From an uncultured Acidimicrobiales bacterium (GTDB taxonomy: Bacteria; Actinomycetota; Acidimicrobiia; Acidimicrobiales; SZUA-35): a stretch of 64,000 nt of DNA. The notes below the pieces were generated by a model. It made no database searches and was not told the DNA's origin. It saw nothing but the letters and a program-made list of their open reading frames with translations. Below are positions 53,588 through 61,861 of the stretch, piece after piece. The stretch covers positions 26,830-90,829 of the forward strand of contig CALKTH010000037.1 in assembly GCA_937997485.1 (NCBI GenBank), written 5' to 3'. The stretch's first letter is position 1. Every line of letters begins with the position of its first letter. A program made the translations under genes and the position numbers.

Positions 53588-54360
53588 CGGGCCTTCCGTC
53601 GCGCGATCAGCTCGGCCCGAGCGTCGGCAGCCCAGTGTTCGGTGGCTCGTCGCAAGGCACTGATGTGAAGGCGAGGCAGGTGAGCCTCCAGGAACTGGGC
53701 GGTCTCGGTTGGATGCGCGTCGCTCGCTTCCCTCAGAACCCAGCCGACGGCCTTCTGCACCGTGGCTCGATCGTCGTCGAGTGACCGCTCCACGATGGGC
53801 AGCACTGCATCGAGCGGGAGGAAGAACGAATTGGCTCCTGCGTAGTGAATGAGGCTGACAAGAGAGATCCGCCGCTTCCATTCATCGGGTGAGGCGTTCC
53901 ACTCCAACAACTGGGGATGCACGAGTTCGGGATCGGCGTGGAGCGCCCATGAGTACACGCGGGCGAGGTCGTCAGCGTGGGCCCAATTGTCGATCCGGTC
54001 GATCCAGCGGCGCGCCGTTTTCCACAGAAGGTGGGTGCTGGTCGGGTCCTCCGATTCGAAGGCGTCGTGCGTGCGGGGATCCCGGTAGGCATCCAAGGGC
54101 ATGAAGAGAATGTCGGCGATCGACGTGTGCCACCAGAGTGCGTCCCAGTCGCCCAGGACCGACGCCGGATCGGCATCGGTGAAGGAGAATCCCTTCTTCA
54201 CGAGCCGGCGGCGCTCCGGTGTTCGGATTCCAAGGTGGGTCATCGCCGAGCCGCGATCGAGCCGGACACGTTCACCGAGGCTGGGGTCAGAGGGACTGAG
54301 TGGGCGCAGGGCGGTCACGATCTCCTCGTGCAATGCCTGGAGTCGAGACTGCTGGGCCAT
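53584..54360 (-). CDS. DNA alkylation repair (AlkD-like) HEAT-repeat protein
   Basis: 258 residues from ATG 54360, with an alternative ATG at 54387. Helical repeats contain KGFSFTDADPASVLGDWDALWW, RWIDRIDNWAHADDLARVYSWAL and KRRISLVSLIHYAG, the pattern of AlkD glycosylases that remove alkylated purines. VQKAVGWVLREASDAHP is a typical repeat carrying the DNA-contacting Arg region. It is on the opposite strand between the second peptidase (4-base convergent overlap) and the fourth secreted-protein gene, so it interrupts that cluster. Confidence 0.82.
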   Translation of the reverse strand: MAQQSRLQALHEEIVTALRPLSPSDPSLGERVRLDRGSAMTHLGIRTPERRRLVKKGFSFTDADPASVLGDWDALWWHTSIADILFMPLDAYRDPRTHDAFESEDPTSTHLLWKTARRWIDRIDNWAHADDLARVYSWALHADPELVHPQLLEWNASPDEWKRRISLVSLIHYAGANSFFLPLDAVLPIVERSLDDDRATVQKAVGWVLREASDAHPTETAQFLEAHLPRLHISALRRATEHWAADARAELIARRKAR

Positions 54361-54473
54361 CGCCTCATCATGGCCCGAGTAGTCCATTCGGCCCGACCGC
54401 GGCGGGCAATCTCATGTGGGGATCTGTGCCGCCGACGGAACTGGTAGCCGCCAGTATCGACCGAGGAATTCTC

Positions 54474-55073
54474 ATGGCTTCGCCCTCTCCCACGCCCTCA
54501 TCTCGCCGTCTCCCGGCAAAGAAGATCGCCGCATCTCTTGCCGTTCTTCTCGCCGCTGCGAGTGCATTGACCATCACCTCCTTGGCCGTCTTCACGGATC
54601 AAGAAACCGTGACCACCAATGCGTTCTCCACCGGCAGTCTCGACCTCACCGTCGGCACGGCGAGCGCGCTGCTCACCGGTACCGCAATGGTTCCGGGCGA
54701 CATGTCAACCGCTCCCCTCGCCGTCGGCAACGCCGGCACGCTCGACCTCCGATACTCGATGACGTCGACCACAACCGGCGACGCTGCGCTTGCGGCCCAG
54801 CTCGTGCTGACCGTGAAGAGCGGTGTGGCCACGTGCGACGATGCCAACTTCGCCAGCACGGGCTCGGTCATCTACACCGGTGCGCTCAATGCGGGAGCGT
54901 TCGGCAGCTCGGCCCAGGGTGCTGACTCCGGCGACCGCACACTGGCGGTGTCGGCCAACGAGACGCTGTGCTTCAACGTGACGCTGCCGCTCACGGCCAC
55001 CAATGCGTCGCAGGGGCAGTCGGTGGACACCACGTTCACCTTCGATGCCGAGCAGACCCGCAACAACGCCTGA
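54474..55073 (+). CDS. Secreted TasA/camelysin-like protein, type B (second copy)
   Basis: 199 residues from ATG 54474, with GAGGA just upstream. The signal is KKIAASLAVLLAAASALTI, then TSLAVFTDQETVTTNAFSTG, close to the TasA/CalY consensus with junction near LAVFTD. The mature part has GTLDLRYSMTSTTTG, DSGDRTL and ETLCFNVTLPLTATN, matching the gene at 51273. It lies alone on the plus strand after the AlkD-like gene, so it needs its own promoter. Of the four copies this is the most canonical TasA relative. Confidence 0.8.
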   Translation: MASPSPTPSSRRLPAKKIAASLAVLLAAASALTITSLAVFTDQETVTTNAFSTGSLDLTVGTASALLTGTAMVPGDMSTAPLAVGNAGTLDLRYSMTSTTTGDAALAAQLVLTVKSGVATCDDANFASTGSVIYTGALNAGAFGSSAQGADSGDRTLAVSANETLCFNVTLPLTATNASQGQSVDTTFTFDAEQTRNNA

Positions 55074-55123
55074 TCCTGGAGGCGCTGCGCCCGAATGGCG
55101 GGATCCCCTGCCAGACTCAACGG

Positions 55124-55906
55124 GTGCCACTCGTTCAAGGTCAACCTCCGGCGCGGTGGGTCAGCCGAATCGTCATTGGATTGGTCATCCTCTCGCTCAG
55201 CGCAGCGTGGCTCGGCGACCTCTTCTTGGCGGCGGTCATCGATCGTGAACCGCTGCTACTGATCGCCCTCACGCCGCGGCTGCGCAACCTTGCGGTGGCG
55301 GCCAATGCGATCGGGGCCGACATCAACCCGATCACGGCGACGCAGTACTACATCGTGGGATTCCTCCGTCTGGTGGCGTCGGATCCGCTCTATTTCCTCA
55401 TCGGCTTCTGGTACGGGGACCGGGCACTGGCCTGGACCAAGCGGCGGAGCCGCACGTACGGCGAGTACATCGACGAGGCGGGCGGCTGGTTCAACAAACT
55501 GGCCTACCCGCTCATCTTCGCCGCACCGAACAACATCGTCTGCCTGCTCTCCGGCGCGTTCGGCATCAAGGTTCGCACGTTCATGATGCTGAACCTCTCG
55601 GGCACCGTCGTTCGACTCTTTCTCGTTCGACAATTCGCATCCGTGTTCGAAAGCGAGATCACGAGCGTGGTCGGCTTCGTCGGCAACAACCGTCTGCCGA
55701 TCTTCGTGATCTCGGCCGCGCTTGTGGCGTGGACTGTCTTCGGTGAGTTCCGGGGCGACAACGCGGAGATCAAGGGCTTGATCGATCTCGAGACCGAGGC
55801 GGAGGGAGCTACGGCCGATCCTTCGAGCGGCGCTTCTCGCGACGGCTCGTCGTCCGCTCCAAACGGGCCTTCGCCTCGCGAGCCAGACGGTCCGTCGCCC
55901 GGCTGA
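55124..55906 (+). CDS. VTT/DedA-like membrane protein
   Basis: 260 residues from GTG 55124. Membrane helices occur at about 10-32, 55-90, 125-150 and 195-215, with the segment SDPLYFLIGFWYGDRALAW and YPLIFAAPNNIVCLLSGAFG in the core, a pattern like the SNARE-associated/VTT (DedA) family thought to scramble or transport lipids. The C-terminal 35 residues are Ser/Pro/Gly-rich and probably disordered; their codons overlap the convergent gene's end by 98 bases. Confidence 0.72.
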   Translation: MPLVQGQPPARWVSRIVIGLVILSLSAAWLGDLFLAAVIDREPLLLIALTPRLRNLAVAANAIGADINPITATQYYIVGFLRLVASDPLYFLIGFWYGDRALAWTKRRSRTYGEYIDEAGGWFNKLAYPLIFAAPNNIVCLLSGAFGIKVRTFMMLNLSGTVVRLFLVRQFASVFESEITSVVGFVGNNRLPIFVISAALVAWTVFGEFRGDNAEIKGLIDLETEAEGATADPSSGASRDGSSSAPNGPSPREPDGPSPG

Positions 55907-56741
55907 TCAGCCCAGAGGGCGCTTCGCCCGACGCCACTGCGTCGAGCGCCTCTTCCAAGTCCTCAGTAACGTCGCGCACGGTCGATCGGTGAACGAGCCG
56001 GCCCGTCATGGCCCCGACTCCCACGGCGACTGGGAGCCCGACGAGTAAGACCGGACCGGCGATGATGGCTCCGACCCCGATGATGGCGGAGCTACCCACG
56101 GTGACGGCGGCCCCTCCCAGCGCTGCGTTCAACCGGCGATCGCCCACATCCGCGGCCATGCCCGCCGCTCCCGGGGTCTCCCCCACGTCGACGGCCACGA
56201 ACTCGACGCGACGGAGCTTGCCGAGCCGGCCCTCCCCCTGCGCACCACGAACCGATCGCGCCAGCTTGCCAACCATGTCTTTGCGACGGCTGGCGACAAG
56301 GACTCCGTCGTGACGACGCCGGGGACGGAGACCATGTCCCTTCTCGAGCAGCTCGGCGGCTCGCTCGTGCATCTCATCGTCGAGGGCCGTTGACGGACGC
56401 TGGACCACGATGCGGTCCGGTCCCAGGATTCGGTCGGCCAGGGATCGTTGCGTGTCTCCCTCCAGATGCATCTCCGCGAGCGCTGCGGCAATGGCAGCCG
56501 GTGAGAGGTCGACGGCCTCGGCAATCTCGGCCAGCGAGTCTTTGGTGAGACCAGCGGTCGAGCGCAAGAGCGCATCGCTACCGGGCATGCGCTGCTCGAG
56601 CTCGAAGGCCCGGCGCAGCACCATCTCGGTCGCCTCGGTGTCCAGCACAACGGGGACCGTTTGGGGCGGTGCAGCACGTGCGGGTTCCGTGGCCGCCTCG
56701 GCCGGGCTGGCGTGTGCGAACGCCTCACCTTCGTCACTCAT
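55809..56741 (-). CDS. Membrane-associated protein, uncharacterised
   Basis: 310 residues. The first 75 are acidic and helical with VLDTEATEMVLRRAFELEQR. About 75-150 is basic, 165-215 may be a globular part (GKLRRVEFVAVDVGETPGAA), and two adjacent helices follow at about 215-245 (AIIGVGAIIAGPVLLVGLPV). The C-terminus is strongly basic (RTTSRREKRRSKDRP). I do not recognise a domain. It is 12 bases upstream of dapB on the same strand, and its last 98 bases overlap the convergent VTT gene. Confidence 0.65.
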   Translation of the reverse strand: MSDEGEAFAHASPAEAATEPARAAPPQTVPVVLDTEATEMVLRRAFELEQRMPGSDALLRSTAGLTKDSLAEIAEAVDLSPAAIAAALAEMHLEGDTQRSLADRILGPDRIVVQRPSTALDDEMHERAAELLEKGHGLRPRRRHDGVLVASRRKDMVGKLARSVRGAQGEGRLGKLRRVEFVAVDVGETPGAAGMAADVGDRRLNAALGGAAVTVGSSAIIGVGAIIAGPVLLVGLPVAVGVGAMTGRLVHRSTVRDVTEDLEEALDAVASGEAPSGLISRATDRLAREAKARLERTTSRREKRRSKDRP

Positions 56742-56753
56742 GGCGCCGGCCTC

Positions 56754-57548
56754 TCAGATCCCCATCACGCCGTCGAGTCCGATGGTGAGACCAGGAACGT
56801 TGGCGATCTCTCGCGCCGCCAGGGTGACGCCGGGCATGAAGGATTCACGATCGTAGGAATCGTGACGGATGGACAGGGTCTGCCCCGCGGCGCCCAGCAG
56901 CACTTCTTGGTGGGCGACCATGCCCCGCATGCGGATGGAGTGAACGGGAATGCCTCCCGGGCCGCGAGCACCCCGAGCCCCCGGAATCGTTTCCTTCTGG
57001 GTCGGGTCCTCTGGCCAGTCGCCTTTGGCTTTCGCCATGCGCTCGAGCGTGCTCATGGCCGTGCCGCTCGGTGCGTCGACCTTGCCGTCGTGATGCAGCT
57101 CCATGATCTCAGCGGTTTCGAAGTAGGGAGCGGCGATCTCGGCGAAGCGCATCATGATCACTGCACCAATGGCGAAATTCGGAGCGATGAGGCAATTCGA
57201 GGTGGTGAACATTGCCTCGATGGCGGGGAAGTCCGCCTCGGTGAAGCCCGAAGTTCCGACCACGGCGTGAATACCGTTGGCCGCGCAGTAGTCGAGGTTC
57301 GAGCGAGCGGCCTCAACGTGGGTGAAGTCGATCGCGACATCGACGTTGGCACGGCTCAGTTCCGCGAGTTCGGAGGAGACGGGGAACGCACAACCGGCCA
57401 CGCCTGTGACTTCGCCGATATCGATGCCCTCGAAGTGCGGATCCAGCGCGGCCACGAGTTCGAGCGCGGGATCGGCACACACTGCGTGGGCGACAGCCCG
57501 CCCCATTCGTCCTCCAACACCGAACACACCGACCTTGATCGCAGTCAC
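56754..57548 (-). CDS. dapB: 4-hydroxy-tetrahydrodipicolinate reductase
   Basis: 264 residues from GTG 57548 (GTG 57557 is the alternative). KVGVFGVGGRMGRAVAHAV is the NAD(P)H site, ELHHDGKVDAPSGTAM the catalytic His-His...Lys region, and GTSGFTEADF a typical strand turn. It makes tetrahydrodipicolinate for lysine and peptidoglycan synthesis. In many Actinobacteria dapB is close to pnp and dapA; here a secreted-protein gene separates it from pnp and a long block from dapA. Confidence 0.95.
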   Translation of the reverse strand: MTAIKVGVFGVGGRMGRAVAHAVCADPALELVAALDPHFEGIDIGEVTGVAGCAFPVSSELAELSRANVDVAIDFTHVEAARSNLDYCAANGIHAVVGTSGFTEADFPAIEAMFTTSNCLIAPNFAIGAVIMMRFAEIAAPYFETAEIMELHHDGKVDAPSGTAMSTLERMAKAKGDWPEDPTQKETIPGARGARGPGGIPVHSIRMRGMVAHQEVLLGAAGQTLSIRHDSYDRESFMPGVTLAAREIANVPGLTIGLDGVMGI

Positions 57549-57632
57549 GCACGTGACACTATCCCTTGCCTTGGCATGTTGACTTTGACGTCGCCAACGG
57601 TGACCCTTGGAAGTCCCGAACAAGGTTGCCTC

Positions 57633-58940
57633 GTGTTCGTTCGACTTCTTTCTTTGCTGCTTTTCGTCGCCCTCGCGGCCTCCGTTCCGCTTCCCGCCGA
57701 CGCTGCGCTGGCCGAGTCGGCAGTTTCGTGCTCGGTTGTTTTGGAACGCGGGACACCGACCGTGTTCGTCGACAACGTCCAGGGGAGCATCGGCGACCGG
57801 ATCGTCATCGAGAGACGAGTCTTCTCGCGCTACTGGTGGCGCGAGGCCTCACCGACCGCAGCTGGCGACATCGTGTTCGTCGACGGCGCACTCCCGGCCA
57901 CCTCGAGCCGCATCGACTATCGAGCCTTGATCAAACGAACTGACGGATCGGTGATCGACACGATCGGTTGCGAACTCTTGACCCCAGACCTCCTGTTCGC
58001 CTGCCGGGTCACTGCGACGGTGGGCGGCTACGAGGGAAGGTTCAGCACCGTCTTCCCTCGAGGCATCGAGATCGATCATGTTGTGCGGCGCGCCATCGAC
58101 CCCGGTCAGACGTCCACCAGCTGGCGTCGTGTCGTTCGGTCCGGTGATCGCTGGAGCGATGGTCGATCGCCGACGGCAGTCGCCCAGTATCAAGTCATCC
58201 AACGGCGCGATGGTGTTCCCTACGTCGCCGCACCGTGCTCCGGTGGAGTCACAGACTTGTCGTGCGCCGCTGTCTCCGACGCGACCCTCGCGGAAGCGAC
58301 CTCCCTCGAGACAATGACGGTGAATTCCATCTCCAGCGTCGAAGTGCTTCGCTTCGGACCCAACGCCGAGGACGATCGTCTCCTTGTCAGGCGAGCTGGA
58401 TCCTCGCCGGAATTGTGTGGGCCGACGGGTCAGCTGAGCGTCATTTCCACCGTGCCTTCAGGGATGGTGATCGTGAGAGGGAACGTCTTCAACGTTCTCT
58501 TCGCCATTGACACCGCGAGTGCCGGTGCGCCTCGAGCGTTGACGGCAAGTCTGTCTGCCGCGCTAGCGGTCTCAAATCGCGACAACGTGTTTGCACTCGG
58601 GACCGACGGGCTGATCGCCATCGACCGCGAGACCGCCCGGTCGACCGTTCTCAGCGACCTCGACGGCGGTCAGGCGGAGCGTCTTCTCGTCTTGGGCCCA
58701 GACAACGCGCTGTACTTCGCCATCGGCGACGACCCCTACCTCGTGAATGAGGCGCCGGACAACACCGACTCGCTGGCGCGCTACGACCTGACAACCGGGG
58801 AACTCGCTCGTATTGCGGTTCTCTTCGGCGCACAGAACTTCGGGCAGATCAGCGTTGATCCCGACGGGACGGTCCGCTACCGGTTCGAAGACAAAGACAA
58901 TGTGACCGAGCGCGTGTTCCCTCCTGGAACTCGCATCTGA
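57633..58940 (+). CDS. Secreted protein with repeated beta-strand C-terminal region, uncharacterised
   Basis: 435 residues from GTG 57633, with AAGG upstream; a longer ATG at 57576 adds residues before the signal peptide. The signal is FVRLLSLLLFVALAASVPLP with cleavage near PADAA. An N-terminal half (about 25-215) has paired cysteines (VSCSVVLE, IGCELL, FACRV, APCSGG, LSCAAV). The second half resembles a propeller: IDTASAGAPRALTAS, FALGTDGLIAIDRETA and LGPDNALYFAIGDD. Divergent from dapB and probably exposed at the cell surface. No family recognised. Confidence 0.68.
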   Translation: MFVRLLSLLLFVALAASVPLPADAALAESAVSCSVVLERGTPTVFVDNVQGSIGDRIVIERRVFSRYWWREASPTAAGDIVFVDGALPATSSRIDYRALIKRTDGSVIDTIGCELLTPDLLFACRVTATVGGYEGRFSTVFPRGIEIDHVVRRAIDPGQTSTSWRRVVRSGDRWSDGRSPTAVAQYQVIQRRDGVPYVAAPCSGGVTDLSCAAVSDATLAEATSLETMTVNSISSVEVLRFGPNAEDDRLLVRRAGSSPELCGPTGQLSVISTVPSGMVIVRGNVFNVLFAIDTASAGAPRALTASLSAALAVSNRDNVFALGTDGLIAIDRETARSTVLSDLDGGQAERLLVLGPDNALYFAIGDDPYLVNEAPDNTDSLARYDLTTGELARIAVLFGAQNFGQISVDPDGTVRYRFEDKDNVTERVFPPGTRI

Positions 58941-58956
58941 CCTCGCCGAAAACGCA

Positions 58957-58986
58957 GCGAGCCCCGACCGATTGGCCGGGGCTCGC
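58957..58986. terminator. Bidirectional intrinsic terminator between the secreted protein and pnp
   Basis: GCGAGCCCCG (58957-58966) and CGGGGCTCGC (58977-58986) form a perfect 10-bp stem; CC/GG inside the loop can add two pairs. On the minus strand it is followed by GTTTTC (complement of 58949-58954), so it suits termination of pnp as well as of the convergent gene. Confidence 0.8.
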
Positions 58987-59026
58987 TTCACGTTGTGGTC
59001 AGAGGTGACGAATCAGCGCTGATGAT

Positions 59027-61486
59027 TTAGCGACGGCCTCCGCCGCTGCGTCCACGACCGCGGCCACCGCCGCCGCCACCACGGCGACCACGACCACCAC
59101 GGTCTTCGTCGCTGCTCAGCGGGGCGCCTTCGGGACCGAGGTCTCCGAAGCCGTCAGCCACGTCCTCGTCGAAGGACATCGTTTCGCCTTTGGGCTCGGC
59201 GTCTTCGCGAGGGGCACGATCACGGCCGCCGCGGCCGCCACCATCACGTCCGCCACGACCACCGCGGTCGCCGCTGTCGGAGGAGCCGGAACCGGCGCCT
59301 TCCTTGACCTCAGGTGCGTCGCCGCCGAGACCGAGGGACACCTTGCCGTTGGGGTCGATGTCTTCGACAACAACGTCGATGGCTTGTCCGAGTTCGAGCA
59401 CGTCTTCGACCTTGTCGATGCGCTTGCCGCCACCGATCTTCGAGATGTGCAGGAGGCCGTCACGGCCGGGAAGGATGTTCACGAACGCACCGAACTTGGT
59501 GATGTTCACGACCTTGCCCGGGTACACGGCGCCAACTTCGGCGGTGGGCGGATCGAGGATCAGACGGATCTGACGCTCGGCCTCTTCGACGATGGTGCTG
59601 TCGGAGGAGGAGATGCTGACGATGCCAACCACACCGTCGTCGTCGACGCTGATGTCGGCGCCGGTCTCGGCCTGGATGGAGTTGATGACCTTGCCCTTCG
59701 GTCCGATGACCTCGCCGATCTTGTCGACGGGAATCTCGAAGGCCACGATCTTCGGGGCGCCGTCACGCACGTCGTCACGAGGAGCCGAGATGGCGCCGGT
59801 CATGACGTCGAGGATGGCGAGGCGGGCGTCCTTGGCCTGGTTGAGGGCCTTGGCCAGCACGTCGGACGGGATGCCGTCGATCTTGGTGTCGAGCTGGAGG
59901 GCGGTGACGAACTCGGAGGTTCCGGCCACCTTGAAGTCCATGTCGCCGAAGGCATCTTCGGCGCCGAGGATGTCGGTGAGGGGCAGGTACTTGCCCTCAG
60001 CGAAGATGAGGCCCATGGCGATACCGGCGACGGGCGCCTTGATCGGCACACCGGCGTCCATCAGCGAGAGGGTCGATCCGCAGACCGAGGCCATCGAGGT
60101 GGAGCCGTTGGAGCTCAGCACCTCCGAGACGCAACGGAGGGTGTAGGGCCACTCTTCGATGCTGGGTACGACGGGAACGAGGGCTCGCTCGGCGAGGAGG
60201 CCGTGGCCGATCTCGCGGCGCTTCGGGCCACGCATGAAGCCGGTCTCGCCCGTGGAGAAGGGCGGGAAGTTGTAGTGGTGCATGTAGCGCTTGCGATCGG
60301 TGGGATCGATGCCATCGATCATCTGATCCATGCGCTTCATGCCGAGGGTGGTGATGTTGAGGACCTGGGTCTCACCACGTTGGAAGAGACCGGAGCCGTG
60401 GACCTTCGGGACCACGCCAACCTCGGAGCTGAGGGCACGCAGATCGGCCGGGCCACGACCGTCGATGCGGATGCCGTCTTCGACGATGCGGCGGCGGACA
60501 ACGGCCTTACTCATGGAGCGGAAGGCAGCCTTGAGCTGCTTCTCGGTGACGGTGTCACCGAGTTCAGCGGACACGGCGGCGATGACTTCATCACGCAGCG
60601 CGCTCTCGGCGTCGCCACGCTCGGCCTTGTCGGCGATCGACATGACGTCGTTCATCTTGGCTTCACCGGCGGCAACGACCGCAGCCATGTGCTCGTCGGT
60701 GTAGTCCGCCATGGTGGGGTACGACATGAACTCTTTGCGGCCACCGTTGGCCTCAACGAGCTGGTTCTGAAGCGCAATGGCTTCCTTGATGTACTGCTCG
60801 GCCTCGGTGAGGCCCTGAGCGAGTGCTTCCTCGTCGACCTTGGGGGCGCCATTCTCGTACTTGTCCCACGAGCCTTCGGTGCCACCGGCTTCGACCATCA
60901 TCACGGCGACGGTGCCGTCATCGAGCTGACGACCGGCAACGACGACCTCGAACACACCCTCGTCACCCTCTTGGTAGGTGGGGTGCGGGAGCCACTCACC
61001 ATCGGTGGTGTAGCTCAGGCGGACGGCGCCGATGGGGCCGTCGAAGGGGACGTCGGAAACCATGAGCGCGGCGGAGGCAGCGTTGATGGCGAGCACGTCG
61101 TGCGGGTTCTTCTGATCGGCCGACAGGACGGTGACCACGACGTGGGTCTCGTTGCGGTAGTCGCCGGGGAAGGACGGGCGCAGCGGCCGGTCAATCAGAC
61201 GGCAGGTAAGGGTGGCGGCGTCAGACGCACGGCCTTCACGACGGAAGAACGAGCCGGGAATCTTGCCGGCGGCGTAGGACCGCTCTTCAACGTCGACGGT
61301 CAGCGGGAAGAAGTCGATGCCGTCACGAACGTGCTTGGCACCGGTGGCGGCCACGAGGACCATGGTGTCGCCCATCTGGGCAGTGACCGAACCGCTGGCC
61401 AGACCGGCCAACTTTCCGGTCTCGAGGATCATGTCGGGACCATCACCGGAGGTGACAGTTCCTTGGACCTGAATGGCTTCAGCCAT
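59027..61486 (-). CDS. pnp: Polyribonucleotide nucleotidyltransferase (PNPase)
   Basis: 819 residues from ATG 61486 with AGGAGA upstream. Two RNase PH domains (AGKIPGSFFRREGRASDAAT in the first; HYNFPPFSTGETGFMRGPKR in the second), a KH domain (IPVDKIGEVIGPKGKVIN) and an S1 domain (PGKVVNITKFGAFVNILPGR) are in order. It degrades RNA from the 3' end with phosphate. The last 90 residues are unusual: Gly-Arg repeats and acidic segments (GDRGGRGGRDGGGRGGRDRA, and a final RGRGRSGGGRR) that look disordered and RNA-binding. Confidence 0.97.
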   Translation of the reverse strand: MAEAIQVQGTVTSGDGPDMILETGKLAGLASGSVTAQMGDTMVLVAATGAKHVRDGIDFFPLTVDVEERSYAAGKIPGSFFRREGRASDAATLTCRLIDRPLRPSFPGDYRNETHVVVTVLSADQKNPHDVLAINAASAALMVSDVPFDGPIGAVRLSYTTDGEWLPHPTYQEGDEGVFEVVVAGRQLDDGTVAVMMVEAGGTEGSWDKYENGAPKVDEEALAQGLTEAEQYIKEAIALQNQLVEANGGRKEFMSYPTMADYTDEHMAAVVAAGEAKMNDVMSIADKAERGDAESALRDEVIAAVSAELGDTVTEKQLKAAFRSMSKAVVRRRIVEDGIRIDGRGPADLRALSSEVGVVPKVHGSGLFQRGETQVLNITTLGMKRMDQMIDGIDPTDRKRYMHHYNFPPFSTGETGFMRGPKRREIGHGLLAERALVPVVPSIEEWPYTLRCVSEVLSSNGSTSMASVCGSTLSLMDAGVPIKAPVAGIAMGLIFAEGKYLPLTDILGAEDAFGDMDFKVAGTSEFVTALQLDTKIDGIPSDVLAKALNQAKDARLAILDVMTGAISAPRDDVRDGAPKIVAFEIPVDKIGEVIGPKGKVINSIQAETGADISVDDDGVVGIVSISSSDSTIVEEAERQIRLILDPPTAEVGAVYPGKVVNITKFGAFVNILPGRDGLLHISKIGGGKRIDKVEDVLELGQAIDVVVEDIDPNGKVSLGLGGDAPEVKEGAGSGSSDSGDRGGRGGRDGGGRGGRDRAPREDAEPKGETMSFDEDVADGFGDLGPEGAPLSSDEDRGGRGRRGGGGGGRGRGRSGGGRR

Positions 61487-61551
61487 TGGGATCTCCTGTT
61501 TTCGGTTGTGTGCCGGCGACCTTCGCCAGCAACAGGCAGCACAGATCCCAG

Positions 61552-61700
61552 ATTTCAACCACTCACTGCTCGGAGGCTGTTGCGAGAGCCTCGGTCACTT
61601 CTGCGGACCTGACCATTGTCAGAGGGCACTCGCAGTGAGTAATCGGAAACTGGCAGCTGGGCTGCCGACATCGTGTGAACCTTTCACACGGATGTCGCAT
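61552..61700 (-). promoter_or_regulatory. Structured leader region upstream of pnp
   Basis: The 375-base gap 61487-61861 between pnp and the DM13 gene holds no convincing gene. It contains a long hairpin at 61667-61696 (GACATC-GTGTGAA with TTCACAC-G-GATGTC, one bulged base, 3-base loop), an adjacent GGCAGC TGG GCTGCC (61652-61666), and a distant 9-bp pair ACTCACTGC (61561-61569) with GCAGTGAGT (61632-61640). It lies about 75-210 bases upstream of the pnp ATG. Autocontrolled pnp leaders are known in other bacteria; this could be the same idea, unproven. Confidence 0.45.
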
Positions 61701-61861
61701 CGTAACCAGCCCATCGGCCGAACCGGCGTATGGGTGAGTGATCTCGTTCCACAAGCTTTCGTGACTGGCTGGAGCTGTGTCATCGAAGATCCAGCACTCG
61801 TTCATAAGTTGTTTCTCCGACCCAGCGGAAGGATCGACGGGCACCTACCGTTTCCTTCACC

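Noticed and set aside
59384..61612. A 742-codon open frame on the plus strand
   Set aside because: It lies wholly antisense to pnp, is His/Asp/Gly/Val-biased as shadow frames in high-GC DNA are, and has no recognisable motif.
61563..61844. A 93-codon minus-strand frame upstream of pnp
   Set aside because: Cys- and His-rich without signal or domain, and it runs through strong hairpins; the region looks regulatory.
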